A DNA stretch of 64,000 bases from CAYTGM01 sp964437365 (GCA_964437365.1 CAYTGM010000014.1:50022-114021); one strand, 5' to 3'; numbered from the stretch's first letter, positions 45,801-55,028 are shown. A program made the numbers and translations. Notes: a model not told the origin generated them from the sequence alone.

Positions 45801-47379
45801 ATCCATTATCACCTGCCGGGTCCAGTGTTATTGAGTCAATGATCAGGTTCTGATCACCTTCATTGTATAAATTGATAAACTCGGTATTCTCACCAGTCTC
45901 GTTCTGGTAAAAAGGAACCATCACAATCGGATCAATCTGTACGTATAGATCTGGGCCTGGAATATGACCTGTTCCATTCAAAGTCACAACAGTAGTCGTT
46001 TCATCCGTGTCGTTTGAAACAATTTCGAGGTAGGCCTCCTTTTCCCCCTCTGAAGTGGGGGAGAAAGTGATGCCAATTTCTTCAAACTGGTAAGGGTCTA
46101 TAGTATTTGAAAGCGGAAGTGTTGCCAGGTTAAATTCAGATGCATCAGGTCCGGTTAGAAGTATCTCCAGTAAATTGAGGGTTCCCGGCCCATTGTAGAC
46201 AGTTACGACCTTCTGACTACTGGTGCTTCCCACTTCTACCTCAAAGAAATCTCTCTGTGTGTGAGAGACAGAGATCTCGCCCGGTTGGATTTCTGCCCGT
46301 CCAATGAGTGGAATTTGCAAGGGTGAAGTGCTATCATTGGAATTGATCGAAAGTGTTGCCGTGTGTTCACCATATTCCGTTGGGCGGTAATAAATCGCTG
46401 GTTGAACGATCTCTCCCGATGAAACGACGGCGCCATTCGGCGCGTAAGAAACGGTGAATGGAGTTCCAGCGGGACTAATCGTCACGGAGTTTGTTGAATC
46501 AAGAACCAGGTCATTCAATCCGAGATTTGTCAGGTAATTATTTCGCGCGTAAGTAATGTTCAACTGATGGACTGTTCCAAAATCGAAAGGATCAGGTGAG
46601 GCAGCTGCGATAGGTCCTGCTTCTGTAAATTGAGTAGCAACTCCATAGGCATTCATTGGCTGCACAAGGAAGCCGAAATCGGGGTCATCAGATTCGATTT
46701 CAATGCTGGCACCGAATCGGCCAAAGGTATCTGGATCAAACTCAACAGTAACAGTGCGCGAGGTGTTCGGGTCGAGCGGTGAGGTATCAGGCGCGGAAAC
46801 AAAGGAAAATCCTCCGGGAAGAACAATCGAGTAGCTGGGGCTGATTTGAATCTGGCTGTTGATGAAATTCAGAGGAACGTTCCCGGAGTTAGTCAGAGTT
46901 AACTCAAAGAGTGTCGAACCTGATTCGTACGCCTGGTAAGCTAGAGAAAAGTTGTAAGGATCTGCCTCGAGATCTGGTGCTGTGAGAGCTCCTGTGCCAC
47001 TCAATTCCAGATAGGTAACGGGCGTCCCCGGATCACTCGTTGTAATTTCAAGTGCTGCTTCTCGAAGACCAACAGCAGTTGGGTTAAATCGAATGCTGAA
47101 GTATCGGTAAGTGTCTTCTGCCAGAGGAGAAAGGTCGAGATCTACTACTTCGAAGTCTGCTGCAGCATCGCCTGTAATCGATATTGGATCGGCTGGAAAA
47201 GTGATTCCCCCGCTTGTCGTCGCGTAAAGAGAAAACGGATAGTCTCTCGCTTCTCCAACAGGTCGGGTTCCGAAGGCATCTCCTTCGTATTCGAGGAGGA
47301 CAGCTGCAGAAATGGGTGATGTGAGAAAAACGTACAGAACCATCGTCACGATGGCAGAAAAAAAGGTTCTGGCCTTCAT
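42856..47379 (-). CDS. Giant secreted choice-of-anchor D/beta-helix protein, copy 2
   Basis: 1507 residues, a full-length paralog of the preceding entry with the same domain order: signal peptide (MKARTFFSAIVTMVLYVF), several Ig-like choice-of-anchor D repeats, the FDSNGPGISTVGPGGIYSS junction, a beta-helix with Asn-rich turns, TMGADEP, and the choice-of-anchor U end (GDGNDDGIPDSQQ, GGRGDDDLSANGVIVDP). The C-terminal 600 residues are visibly more alike than the Ig-like part, so ligand-binding regions may have diverged faster. A terminator follows the stop, and 220 bp separate it from copy 1, so the two may be expressed separately. Confidence 0.88.
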   Translation of the reverse strand: MKARTFFSAIVTMVLYVFLTSPISAAVLLEYEGDAFGTRPVGEARDYPFSLYATTSGGITFPADPISITGDAAADFEVVDLDLSPLAEDTYRYFSIRFNPTAVGLREAALEITTSDPGTPVTYLELSGTGALTAPDLEADPYNFSLAYQAYESGSTLFELTLTNSGNVPLNFINSQIQISPSYSIVLPGGFSFVSAPDTSPLDPNTSRTVTVEFDPDTFGRFGASIEIESDDPDFGFLVQPMNAYGVATQFTEAGPIAAASPDPFDFGTVHQLNITYARNNYLTNLGLNDLVLDSTNSVTISPAGTPFTVSYAPNGAVVSSGEIVQPAIYYRPTEYGEHTATLSINSNDSTSPLQIPLIGRAEIQPGEISVSHTQRDFFEVEVGSTSSQKVVTVYNGPGTLNLLEILLTGPDASEFNLATLPLSNTIDPYQFEEIGITFSPTSEGEKEAYLEIVSNDTDETTTVVTLNGTGHIPGPDLYVQIDPIVMVPFYQNETGENTEFINLYNEGDQNLIIDSITLDPAGDNGFGIDNQGLTFPLTLAPFATAYPQVTFSSNESINFGERTTNIIIESNDPASPYILPVSIEYRQSQSLPFVPQSSIDFGGIYVGGSRVGVSSVNFSNQGSESLILESFSITGPDAALFSMSASTPSSPISPGTGYVYKLTFSPDTVGEKSALLTLNTNSLSVPVIDIPLSGTGLAGDSELAYFPNTYIDFGKTLVNEPSTPRFVYLKNNGSLPLNFTGDGIALTGDSVFSLDTTLDLSTIQPGEIRSFEIAYTPVDLSSDSGLLTITTDNTNSSLVTIPVYGEGLGSIPVKAFDSNGPGISTVGPGGIYSSLSEVRSATQFTNLYGGDWTFIITGDLTESESFGLSAPGNHSYIFKPEQGISPIISFVGDSTSSSMAIYNGTGNDEPAGNVYIYGSNDPDSTERNMTITNNAFSNNLLIIQDEVLNVRIQNLNLISKNQTYGSSYPRYAVSVTGSESYSMNPTLTDYPTDVLVKNCLIQALEGDNCAAVQIRSYKSEPFVDSGSGAQNIVFEGNEVQTAGLGFIIDSVRSLTLSENQVRVVRPGSGFSTYGLGVLNSIPIDSTEIRIVGNEFDNISLPQTSGSNNLYGLFFAGNGLNHHYSLINNMVNGIRLTSSGSVGSLRGIGIFGPDEATFDIYHNTVNIIPSEGSYSGLSSSNCYAIGSAGILDATINLKNNILRNGQENGTALLYEGGGVTLNAENNMLWADNGPIARVTGTDYNDLSSFAAAYPQYTSGTSSYDPILPMDGTKSRFAAGNVLPADTHLTREGPASLMASPLSGIATDFDGETRPESPDLVTMGADEPVKGNNGQPPAFVEDLAPNKGDGNDDGIPDSQQDNVVSLPSPKTGGYITIEADQGIIEEFEILTEDELDALPANVDAPYGILSYRISGIPNGSTVTLEFFFQGSASLTTFYKYGPEPSDTTNHWYEFLSSSAPGASLNSGSLTVQLVDGGRGDDDLSANGVIVDPSAPAFSTTSLMDWPLY

Positions 47380-47518
47380 GTGTGTGCACTTTCATTGTAA
47401 GATCATGTGCACACTTTGAGGGCAGCACGGGGAGCTCAAGCGAAAACTTGGAACGTGAAAAAATATCCCTTTTCTGAAACCATTTCCCACACCTCCCTGT
47501 CATCGCTGACAAGGTTGT

Positions 47519-48817
47519 TCAGAACACCTTGTCCAGTCCCTGACACATCAGATCAGCAACCTTTTCGACTTCTTCATCTGTATGTACATAGGAATGAAAC
47601 CACGCCTCAAACTGAGCACAGGGAAGGTGAACACCGTTCTCCATCATAAACCAGAAGAACTTTGCAAAGCGATCTGTCTTGCAGGCAGAGGATTCATCCC
47701 AGCTCATGACCTTGTCCGGATTAAAGAAAACGGTTCCCATGGAACCAACACGGTTGAAAGAAACCGGGTAGCTTTTTTTGTTCATATGCTCGGTGACGAT
47801 CTCTTCAATACGAGCTCCATCCTTTTCCAACTTGGTATAGACGCTCTTGTGTTCCTTGAGGTAGCGCAGCTGAGCCAGTCCTGCCGCCATCGCCAGGGGA
47901 TTTCCAGAGAGGGTGCCCGCCTGGTACATGGGACCAACAGGTGCTACATTCTCCATCAGCTCTTTCTTTCCGCCATAAGCACCAACGGGCAGACCGCCTC
48001 CGATGACTTTCCCAAGCGTTGTCAGATGAGGAGTTACACCGTATAGCTCCTGTGCGCCACCCAGTGACAAACGGAACCCTGTCATCACTTCGTCGAAAAT
48101 GAGGATGGCTCCGTTTGATTCGCAGAGATCTTTAAGGCCCTGAAGAAACCCTTCGTTCGGAGGTACACAGCCCATATTGCCGACAACCGGCTCCACAATC
48201 ACGCCGGCGATTTCGTCCGGGTGGTTTGAAAAGAGCTGCTTTACACTTTCCAGATCATTGAACTTTGCGTTGAGCGTTGCAGACGCTGCCCCTTTCGGTA
48301 CACCTGGGCTCGTTGGTTCGCCAAGCGTTGCCAGCCCACTTCCCGCTTTGGACAGGAACGAATCTCCATGTCCATGATAGCACCCCTCAAACTTGATGAT
48401 CAGATCTCTCTTTGTCGCTGCGCGAGCTACACGTATAGCAGACATCGTCGCTTCAGTTCCTGAATTGACCATGCGGACCATTTCAAGAGAAGGGACGATC
48501 TCGCAGACAAGCTCGGCCATTTCAATTTCAAGTTCTGTTGGAGCACCGTAGCTCACCCCGATCTTCGCCTGACGTTCGATGGCTGCCGTGACCATCGGGT
48601 GCTGGTGACCCAGAATCATTGGTCCCCAGGAACCAAACATGTCTATATATGATTTACCATCCTGATCGAACAGCTTTGATCCTTTGGCGGAAACGATAAA
48701 TCGGGGCTCTCCACCGACAGCCTTAAACGCCCGTGCTGGAGAATTAACACCTCCGGGGATGTGCTTCTGGGCTCGTGCAAAAAGATCTTTATTGCTCGTA
48801 ACGCTTGTTGCTGACAT
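47519..48817 (-). CDS. hemL: Glutamate-1-semialdehyde 2,1-aminomutase
   Basis: 432 residues from ATG 48817, chosen because AGGAGAAG lies 7 nt upstream. It is a PLP enzyme of class III aminotransferase fold that makes 5-aminolevulinate in the C5 haem pathway. Motifs are HIPGGVNSPARAFKAVGG at the N-terminus, NSGTEATMSAIRVARAAT, IKFEGCYHGHGD, ILIFDEVMTGFR and the PLP lysine in TTLGKVIGGGLPVGAYGG (about Lys270). It lies directly downstream of hemB on the same strand (103-bp gap), so the two form a haem operon. hemA is not in the window. Confidence 0.97.
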   Translation of the reverse strand: MSATSVTSNKDLFARAQKHIPGGVNSPARAFKAVGGEPRFIVSAKGSKLFDQDGKSYIDMFGSWGPMILGHQHPMVTAAIERQAKIGVSYGAPTELEIEMAELVCEIVPSLEMVRMVNSGTEATMSAIRVARAATKRDLIIKFEGCYHGHGDSFLSKAGSGLATLGEPTSPGVPKGAASATLNAKFNDLESVKQLFSNHPDEIAGVIVEPVVGNMGCVPPNEGFLQGLKDLCESNGAILIFDEVMTGFRLSLGGAQELYGVTPHLTTLGKVIGGGLPVGAYGGKKELMENVAPVGPMYQAGTLSGNPLAMAAGLAQLRYLKEHKSVYTKLEKDGARIEEIVTEHMNKKSYPVSFNRVGSMGTVFFNPDKVMSWDESSACKTDRFAKFFWFMMENGVHLPCAQFEAWFHSYVHTDEEVEKVADLMCQGLDKVF

Positions 48818-48920
48818 GAGAAACTTCTCCTGAATCAAAACGAGGTTGATTAACGATCTAACGCCGACGACCTTCATGGGTCGAGGGATTTGTCTTCAAA
48901 ACTTTCTAGTTTCGTTGTGT

Positions 48921-49985
48921 TTATTTCTTTTGAAGGAGCTTTGCAGCTTCCTTTGCATGATAGGTCAGGATAATGTCTGCGCCAGCACGGGTCATCGACA
49001 GGAGCGACTCGAGCATCACACGCTCTTTGTCAATCCACCCTTTTTCAGCTGCAGCATGAAGCATCGCATATTCACCGCTGACATTGTACGCCGCCGTCGG
49101 CATTCTGAAAGTCGACTTCACCCTCTGAATGATGTCCAGATAAGCAAGCGCAGGTTTAACCATGATGATATCAGCACCTTCGTCTATATCCAGGGCAACT
49201 TCATGCATGGCTTCATCACTGTTTGCAGGGTTCATCTGGTAGGAGCGACGGTCACCAAACTGAGGGGCACTGTCTGCTGCATCACGAAAAGGACCATAAA
49301 AGGCAGAAGCATACTTCGCCGCATAGCTGCAGATCGGCACATCCTTCATGTCATGCCTGTCAAGAGCATGGCGAATCGCCGCAACTCTTCCATCCATCAT
49401 ATCAGATGGAGCAATCACATCCGCCCCGGAATGTGCATAGACGACAGAGCTCTTTGTCAGCTTCTCCAGAGTGGCGTCGTTATCTACGTCATTGTCATGA
49501 ATGATACCACAATGGCCATGACTTGTATATTCGCACATGCAGACATCTGCCCATACCAGAAGCTCGGGGATCTCTACCTTCAGTTTCTCAATGGCTTTTG
49601 GAATGATTCCTTCTTCATCATAACCACTGCTTCCAAGTCCATCCTTGGATTCGGGAATCCCAAAGAGGATGACCGCCTTGACGCCGAGGTCGAGTAGCTC
49701 ACGGCACTCCTCAACCAGTAGATCAATGGAGAGTTGAGAACATCCCGGCATAGAGTGGATCGGGTTGCTGACCTTCTCGCCTGGACAGACAAAGAGCGGC
49801 ATCACGAAGGACTCCACTCGAACGCGGTGTTCGCTCACCATCTCACGAAGCACACCATTATAGCGCAAGCGTCTCATGCGTCTTGTTGGCAGAGGCAAAT
49901 TCTCCTGGGTCAATTCATCTTCCTCTGGTGGGCGAAAGCCCTGGCGCAAATGGCGAAAAGTGCCGCCGGTAAATCCATCATTCAT
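48921..49985 (-). CDS. hemB: Delta-aminolevulinic acid dehydratase (porphobilinogen synthase)
   Basis: 354 residues, with an N-terminal extension of about 30 over many homologs. It joins two 5-aminolevulinate molecules to porphobilinogen. The zinc site C-x-C-x7-C is seen in DVCMCEYTSHGHCG (~148-160), so it is the zinc-dependent type. Active-site lysines lie in SYAAKYASAFYGPFRDA (~225) and IIMVKPALAYLD (~278). AGAGG lies 8 nt before the ATG. It is first in the hemB-hemL unit and lies 32 bp after the MntR-like regulator gene on the same strand, which may tie haem supply to metal status. Confidence 0.97.
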   Translation of the reverse strand: MNDGFTGGTFRHLRQGFRPPEEDELTQENLPLPTRRMRRLRYNGVLREMVSEHRVRVESFVMPLFVCPGEKVSNPIHSMPGCSQLSIDLLVEECRELLDLGVKAVILFGIPESKDGLGSSGYDEEGIIPKAIEKLKVEIPELLVWADVCMCEYTSHGHCGIIHDNDVDNDATLEKLTKSSVVYAHSGADVIAPSDMMDGRVAAIRHALDRHDMKDVPICSYAAKYASAFYGPFRDAADSAPQFGDRRSYQMNPANSDEAMHEVALDIDEGADIIMVKPALAYLDIIQRVKSTFRMPTAAYNVSGEYAMLHAAAEKGWIDKERVMLESLLSMTRAGADIILTYHAKEAAKLLQKK

Positions 49986-50017
49986 CCATTTTACCTCTCA
50001 TATAGAGGACTATATAG

Positions 50018-50524
50018 CTATCCTGCATCAGAACAATTCTCCTCAGAGGTTGCTTTCACAGCCGTTTCACTGAGCCGTTCGGTCGTGATGACTCCTTTAT
50101 TCTCAAGTTCATCACAGAAGAATTGCATGCGTTCCAGCAATTCCTCGCCAACATGATGTTCGATGCCTTCTGCGTCGTTATGTGCTTCATTCTCGGACAC
50201 TCCCAGCAGACGGAGGAAACGAAGTGTCAGGAGGTGTCGCTCTCGGCTTTCCTGGGCAAGTTTTTCCCCCTTCTCTGTCAAGGTGATGGCCCGGTAAGGT
50301 TCAGCGTTCACGAACCCTTCTGCTTTCAGGCGTTTGATCGTTTTGTGGACAGTAACGTGACTGACACCCAGCCTTGAGGCGAGGTCTGTTACGTGCGCGG
50401 CTCCCATGGTTTGCTGGAATTCTCCGATCAGTTCGACATAATCTTCTGCGTTTTCCTGTGCATGATCGGCGCGTCTTTTTGCAGCGGATTTCGCGGTGTA
50501 ATTGATGGGGCGCTGTTTGGACAA
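50018..50524 (-). CDS. mntR: MntR/DtxR-family metal-dependent regulator
   Basis: 168 residues from TTG 50524. The N-terminal ~30 residues are basic and extended. A winged helix-turn-helix follows (HVTDLASRLGVSHVTVHKTIKRL), then the dimerisation/metal-binding domain with EGIEHHVGEELLERM, which supplies the metal-binding Glu and His residues. It most resembles the Gram-negative MntR group, including ITLTEKGEKLAQESRERH. It probably represses manganese (or iron) uptake genes; no transporter is adjacent. It heads a run of same-strand genes with hemB and hemL. Confidence 0.88.
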   Translation of the reverse strand: MSKQRPINYTAKSAAKRRADHAQENAEDYVELIGEFQQTMGAAHVTDLASRLGVSHVTVHKTIKRLKAEGFVNAEPYRAITLTEKGEKLAQESRERHLLTLRFLRLLGVSENEAHNDAEGIEHHVGEELLERMQFFCDELENKGVITTERLSETAVKATSEENCSDAG

Positions 50525-50664
50525 GGGGCATCACTTTCAAAAGTGTTTAACCCAGGTTACAAAATGTACTGCTAAGCGTCAATAGAAGAACGGTCCAACA
50601 GTGCCTGATCCAAAGCCAGATTATATCGGACAGGAAATTTGACAAACACTCCTAAAGCAGAACT

Positions 50665-53600
50665 CTACTCTTCGCAAAGCGCATTGAGTCGGCCCTCGAG
50701 GGTCGGTCGGGAGATGCCCAGCCGACTCAGTGAATCAAGAAGTTCACGGGTGGCAGAACACAGGCTGGAGATATCGCTGCCAGACTCAGAATGACTTTCA
50801 ACCAATGAAAGGGAAGGTTCAATCAGGCCATCTGCGAGTTGCTGAAAGGCAGGTGTCGTTTGTCCGGCCTTCAATGATCTGTTCGTTTCCCGCAGAGCTT
50901 CCACGCACACTTGCTCGGCCAGAGTCACATTTTCTGCTGAAGTGGCTGCCTGAATATACAGAAGTGCAACTTCGAGCCGACGTTTCATCAGGTCCTCTTC
51001 ATCGAAAAGCCTGCTAAAGTCCTTAAGGGTTGTCTGGGTGATGTCGAAGGTAGAGATTGCCTCCTCATTCATACCGCTTCCAAGCAGGGCTTGCCCATGG
51101 AGTTGGTGTGCTGAAGCAAGCATCGGAATCCACGGCGTATCTTCCATTGTTCGTTTCCACTCGCTCATCAGAAGATCAATGGAGCGTCTATACCAGAATG
51201 TTGCACCGGTGGGGTTCTTTTCTGCTTCAAGTGCACGACCGAGATCCATGTAGCTTTCATTCAGAGCCAGGGACAGCCAGACAGGGTCAAGTCCCCCTGA
51301 TTCTGACGAGGGGTCAATCTCTCCTCTGAGGTGGTGTGCCTCTTCATAGGCAAGTCGAGCTGTCGTTGCATCCCACTCCTTTAACGCCTGGTCTCCGATC
51401 CAGCTGAAAATGTCACTCATTACAAGAAGCTCAATAGATCTCCTGTCGAACGGGGGCGACTCATTTTCGTCAGAGATTATTGCCTCCTCGGGGCTTGCGG
51501 GTTGTGACAGGATTTGCGAGATGGTGCCGCGGCCAAGGGTGGTTAATTTCTCCAGGTTTACCAGGTTGTGCTCTCTGCGCATCTTCCCGAAGATATTCAT
51601 CGATGCATAGACATCGTTTTTGACAGCGTTTCTTGTCGCTGCAGGTTCCGATGCTGAGATCGTTTCGACAAGCGCGAGCATCGCTCCTTCGAGATTGTTC
51701 TGTTTTTCGTCGATTTGTCCCTGTTCTTCATTGATGAGTGCCATCAGGAGGTAGCTTTCAACAAGGTTGCTCCTCCATACTTTGCCTGCACTATCCTGCA
51801 TGATGATTATCTTGGCAAGGTCCTGATACTGTTCCTGAAGTTCGAGAGCTGTCTCGAGGTTGCCAAGCTTCTGCTGAAGAGATGCCAGGTTTCGTATAGA
51901 CGCTGCTTTCTCCATTCTGATTTCCAGAGTCAGTTCGTCCTCAGGTATCTGGTTCAGGTACTCGAGTATCTTGTTCCCGTAGGTGACGAGTCGTTTCAAT
52001 TGTTCTTCGTCTTTAATACTGTCTCCGAAATCATCGATGAGAAGGTTCAGCACACTCTGCGAATTTGCCACGGCAGTCCTTGCAGAATCACGTTCTCTAA
52101 CCGACTCAGCATTTTGCGTGGAGAGTTGTTTGTAAAAGATACTGACAAGCGTAATAATCACCATGACCATGATGACACCAACACTGACAAACCAGTGTCG
52201 TTGAGCCATTCGGCGAGCGTACTTGACTTCTGCTTCTTTGACTTTCTGTTCAAGTTCCTGGCGCGTCGGGCCTTTTGTCAGGCTGTCCACCTGAATTCTT
52301 GCGAGAACAAGATCGTCATTCTTTAATGCGGCACGCGCCCACTCGGCACGGCAAAGCTGCATCAGGTCAGGAACAACAGGGTTTTCCCCCCATAGGAACG
52401 AGGCTCGAGACAAATCGTACATACATTCACTATATGTCTGGTAATCGCCTTCAGCGCGCTCCAGCTCGAAACCGACCATCTCGGTTATCTGGAGTGACTC
52501 TCTTCTCCTGGTTGCTCCTGAAAGGTATCCTTTCAGCTCTTCAAGAAATTCTTGCGCGGAGTCTATACGGTCTTTTGCTTCCGGCTCGAGCGCCTTCATG
52601 GCAAGCTTCGACAGTTCGCCGGGTACATCGCGGTACTTCACCACCTGTTCTGGGGGAGTGACCATTCCGAGGTGAGCTTTCAGGTAAGCTTCGCGTGTTG
52701 ATTCTGCTTCATGGGGGGCTCTTCCTGTCAGCAGGTAATAGAGCGTTCCCCCCAGAAGGTATATATCTGTCCAGGGGCCCACATTCTGCGCATTTTTTTC
52801 TGTTTGCTCGGGTGCCATGAAAGTTGGAGTGCCAGCTGGATTGTTTGCTGTCTCCGGGGTCGAAAAGAAGTCTTTGTCCGTGACCTTTTCTGTATCAAAA
52901 AACTTCTCAAAGTCGTAGACAATCGCGAGGCCCCAGTCGGCCAGGAGAACTTCACCGAATTCGCCAACGATTACCTGAGCTGGTTTCAGGTCGCGGTGCA
53001 GAACCCCGCGTGCATGAGCAAAGGTAACCGCCTGGGCAACCTGTACAAGGATCGGAACATGCTTTGCCAGAAGTTCGGAAGCGGGGTATGTTTGTATATC
53101 TTTGTCGATAACATCTTTCCAGGTAACACCACGCGAGTACTTCATCGCCATCTGGGGTAGACCATTATTGTCTAGACCAAGATCGTGCATCGGCATGATA
53201 TTGGGATGGTCCAGGTTTGCTGTCATCAGCGCTTCGTGGCGGAACGTATGTTCCAAATAAGCGCGTGCAGTGGGGTTATTGTGTGATGCTTCGGCAATTT
53301 TGTCGGCTCGAAGTCGCTTGATGGCGACAACTCGATCCAGATTCACCTGTACTCCCTGCCAGACTTCACCGAAGCCTCCCTTGCCAACAAGAGCCGAGAG
53401 TTTAAAGGGGTTGGTGGTGTCACGCTGAACACGATGAGCACGCTGTTCCGGAGTCAGCTCAGGAAGTGGTGTCAATGGTTCCTGGGTTTCGTTATCTGGA
53501 TAGAGGCGGGATCCCGTCGATGAAACTCTGGCGCCTGGGGTCTGGAAGTCCTCTGGGGGAGCGTCGTGGGTTTCCCCATCGCTGATCACGCTATTAATAA

Positions 53601-53781
53601 TTTCGAAGGTTTTTGATGGGTCGTAGGAATGCGAGGGGTCCTCAGGCAGATCTGCAGGAGGCGTAATATCCGCTTCCGAAACAACCTTACCGGTATTTTC
53701 TTCACCCCTGGTCAATGTAACAGAGCATTCCTGGTATCGTTTAATGGGCTCTTCTTGAAGTGCTTGGGACCCGTCCTTCAC
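50665..53781 (-). CDS. Transmembrane Ser/Thr protein kinase with TPR sensor region
   Basis: 1038 residues from GTG 53781. A disordered acidic N-terminus (~1-120) is followed by the kinase domain: glycine loop VGKGGFGEVW (~132-141), VAIKRL lysine (~155), catalytic HRDLKPAQ (262-269), and DWG (282-284) in place of DFG, then GTPTFMAPEQ. One membrane helix at ~525-548 (VSVGVIMVMVIITLVSIFY) leads to a periplasmic TPR-like helical domain of ~480 residues. Substitution of DFG by DWG is common in TPR-linked kinases of planctomycete-like bacteria and does not imply inactivity. The signal and substrates are unknown. It is monocistronic. Confidence 0.93.
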   Translation of the reverse strand: MKDGSQALQEEPIKRYQECSVTLTRGEENTGKVVSEADITPPADLPEDPSHSYDPSKTFEIINSVISDGETHDAPPEDFQTPGARVSSTGSRLYPDNETQEPLTPLPELTPEQRAHRVQRDTTNPFKLSALVGKGGFGEVWQGVQVNLDRVVAIKRLRADKIAEASHNNPTARAYLEHTFRHEALMTANLDHPNIMPMHDLGLDNNGLPQMAMKYSRGVTWKDVIDKDIQTYPASELLAKHVPILVQVAQAVTFAHARGVLHRDLKPAQVIVGEFGEVLLADWGLAIVYDFEKFFDTEKVTDKDFFSTPETANNPAGTPTFMAPEQTEKNAQNVGPWTDIYLLGGTLYYLLTGRAPHEAESTREAYLKAHLGMVTPPEQVVKYRDVPGELSKLAMKALEPEAKDRIDSAQEFLEELKGYLSGATRRRESLQITEMVGFELERAEGDYQTYSECMYDLSRASFLWGENPVVPDLMQLCRAEWARAALKNDDLVLARIQVDSLTKGPTRQELEQKVKEAEVKYARRMAQRHWFVSVGVIMVMVIITLVSIFYKQLSTQNAESVRERDSARTAVANSQSVLNLLIDDFGDSIKDEEQLKRLVTYGNKILEYLNQIPEDELTLEIRMEKAASIRNLASLQQKLGNLETALELQEQYQDLAKIIIMQDSAGKVWRSNLVESYLLMALINEEQGQIDEKQNNLEGAMLALVETISASEPAATRNAVKNDVYASMNIFGKMRREHNLVNLEKLTTLGRGTISQILSQPASPEEAIISDENESPPFDRRSIELLVMSDIFSWIGDQALKEWDATTARLAYEEAHHLRGEIDPSSESGGLDPVWLSLALNESYMDLGRALEAEKNPTGATFWYRRSIDLLMSEWKRTMEDTPWIPMLASAHQLHGQALLGSGMNEEAISTFDITQTTLKDFSRLFDEEDLMKRRLEVALLYIQAATSAENVTLAEQVCVEALRETNRSLKAGQTTPAFQQLADGLIEPSLSLVESHSESGSDISSLCSATRELLDSLSRLGISRPTLEGRLNALCEE

Positions 53782-54049
53782 TGAGCGAGCCTTTGACGGA
53801 CAAGCTGGCGGCGCTTAGGTAAGGCGAATCTTTTGCATCATGGAAAAACCTAAGGGGATGATTGGCATTCCACGCAACCGAATCTTGACGATCAGGAGAA
53901 GATTCCACAGCTGTTCAGCGTCAGCCAGGTGGAGGAATTACAGAACTCTATGGAGATTCTTTCTCCTTTGGACAAGAGGCAGGTCCAGAACGCCGAAAAA
54001 TCGAGTCCTCACCGAGCCTTCGATGTCATCCCGATCATTGTTCCACCTC
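53782..54049. other. Gene-free stretch, possible decayed coding sequence
   Basis: No complete gene is supported. One + frame (about 53858-54073) is open and protein-like (for example QLFSVSQVEELQNSMEILSP) but has no start codon with a ribosome site, so it may be a remnant. Confidence 0.3.
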
Positions 54050-54108
54050 TGACGGACGTCTCAAGACGTAGGTAAGACGTAGATAAGACGTCGGACAGAC
54101 GTCCGTCA
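54050..54108. repeat. 11-bp-period hairpin repeat element C
   Basis: Four direct units with an exact 11-bp period start at 54063, 54074, 54085 and 54096 (AAGACGTAGGT, AAGACGTAGAT, AAGACGTCGGA, CAGACGTCCGT). Perfect 11-bp outer arms TGACGGACGTC (54050-54060) and GACGTCCGTCA (54098-54108) enclose them. ACGTCTCAAGACGT at the 5' end is an inner palindrome. The design equals that of elements A and B, but the sequence is unrelated. Confidence 0.85.
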
Positions 54109-54158
54109 CCCGGACTGGATGTGGGTCGTTCGTTTTCATAGGATTGAGTGAACTCAAA

Positions 54159-55028
54159 TCAGCCGGAAAGGTATCCAAAATGATCCATGGCGCGACCAGC
54201 GATTCTTTCGATCGTGGCAACATCCTGTTTGCTCAGTTCCTTTCGCCAGCGACCGATACTCTTTCCAGAAATGGGTTTCACCAGATTCTCGTGATGGTTA
54301 ACGCCCTCGAAGTTTTGAGAAAGTTGAGAATAAACGTTGGGGTCGATCTGTGACTCTTCGTATTCAATCCCACAATGCTTCATGACTCCCTGCATAGTTT
54401 CCGCAGGATTGAGAGCCAGATCTTCGTACTTGATGAAATGTGTGTTCTTTCTCTCGGAATAGGACAGAAGAACCTCTGAGATCCTGCTCCAATAGTTCGC
54501 GTATTCGCTGGCACTGTCTCCCTGCCGGACTCGCTCGTGCTTTTGAGCAGAACAATAGGCGTCTCGTGGATCACGAACAATATAGACAAAACGGGCATCG
54601 GTAAAACGCGAATAAACGAATTTATTCAGGAGCTTTGAGGGGATGAACGAGTCAACAAACGTACTCCCTTGATGGTCCTTTAACATGTGATTATAGTAAG
54701 ATCGGTAGTATTCCGTCAAAGAGGAGGCTTGATTGAAGTACTCGAGAAGCATATCGCCGTCAATTCGGCTGAGATGGGCCTGGTGTTTGACTCTTGGTTC
54801 ATCAAGAAGGCGGTAGGTGATGATACTGGACATTTCGTACGGCATGGTGATACAGTGGCTGTTGGCAGCTACCAGTCGTTGGATCAGTGTTGTACCGCAC
54901 CGGGGTGGTCCACCGGTAAAGATGAGCTTCTCTTTGAAGGCGGGCGACTTCTTAATGAAGTAGAGGTGTCGCAAAGTCTTCAGCGGGTTTGATAGATAAA
55001 CCCGAATGGCCGGGTGACGAAGGAGCAT
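54159..55028 (-). CDS. PAPS-dependent sulfotransferase
   Basis: 289 residues. The 5'-phosphosulfate loop is FTGGPPRCGTTLIQRL (~38-53) and the 3'-phosphate motif is VYIVRDPRDAYCSA (~150-163), with a GRWRKELSK segment near the C-terminus as in the Sulfotransfer_3/heparan-sulfate-like group. It transfers sulfate from PAPS to a carbohydrate, lipid or tyrosine; the acceptor is unknown. Lack of a signal peptide puts it in the cytoplasm, so a precursor glycan or small molecule is likely. AGGA lies 8 nt before the ATG. It is downstream of the NPLYL membrane gene cluster, 98 bp away. Confidence 0.88.
   Translation of the reverse strand: MLLRHPAIRVYLSNPLKTLRHLYFIKKSPAFKEKLIFTGGPPRCGTTLIQRLVAANSHCITMPYEMSSIITYRLLDEPRVKHQAHLSRIDGDMLLEYFNQASSLTEYYRSYYNHMLKDHQGSTFVDSFIPSKLLNKFVYSRFTDARFVYIVRDPRDAYCSAQKHERVRQGDSASEYANYWSRISEVLLSYSERKNTHFIKYEDLALNPAETMQGVMKHCGIEYEESQIDPNVYSQLSQNFEGVNHHENLVKPISGKSIGRWRKELSKQDVATIERIAGRAMDHFGYLSG

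Noticed and set aside
52926..52940. DWG in place of DFG suggested a pseudokinase
   Set aside because: HRD, the lysine and the glycine loop are intact, and DWG is usual in this TPR-linked kinase group.
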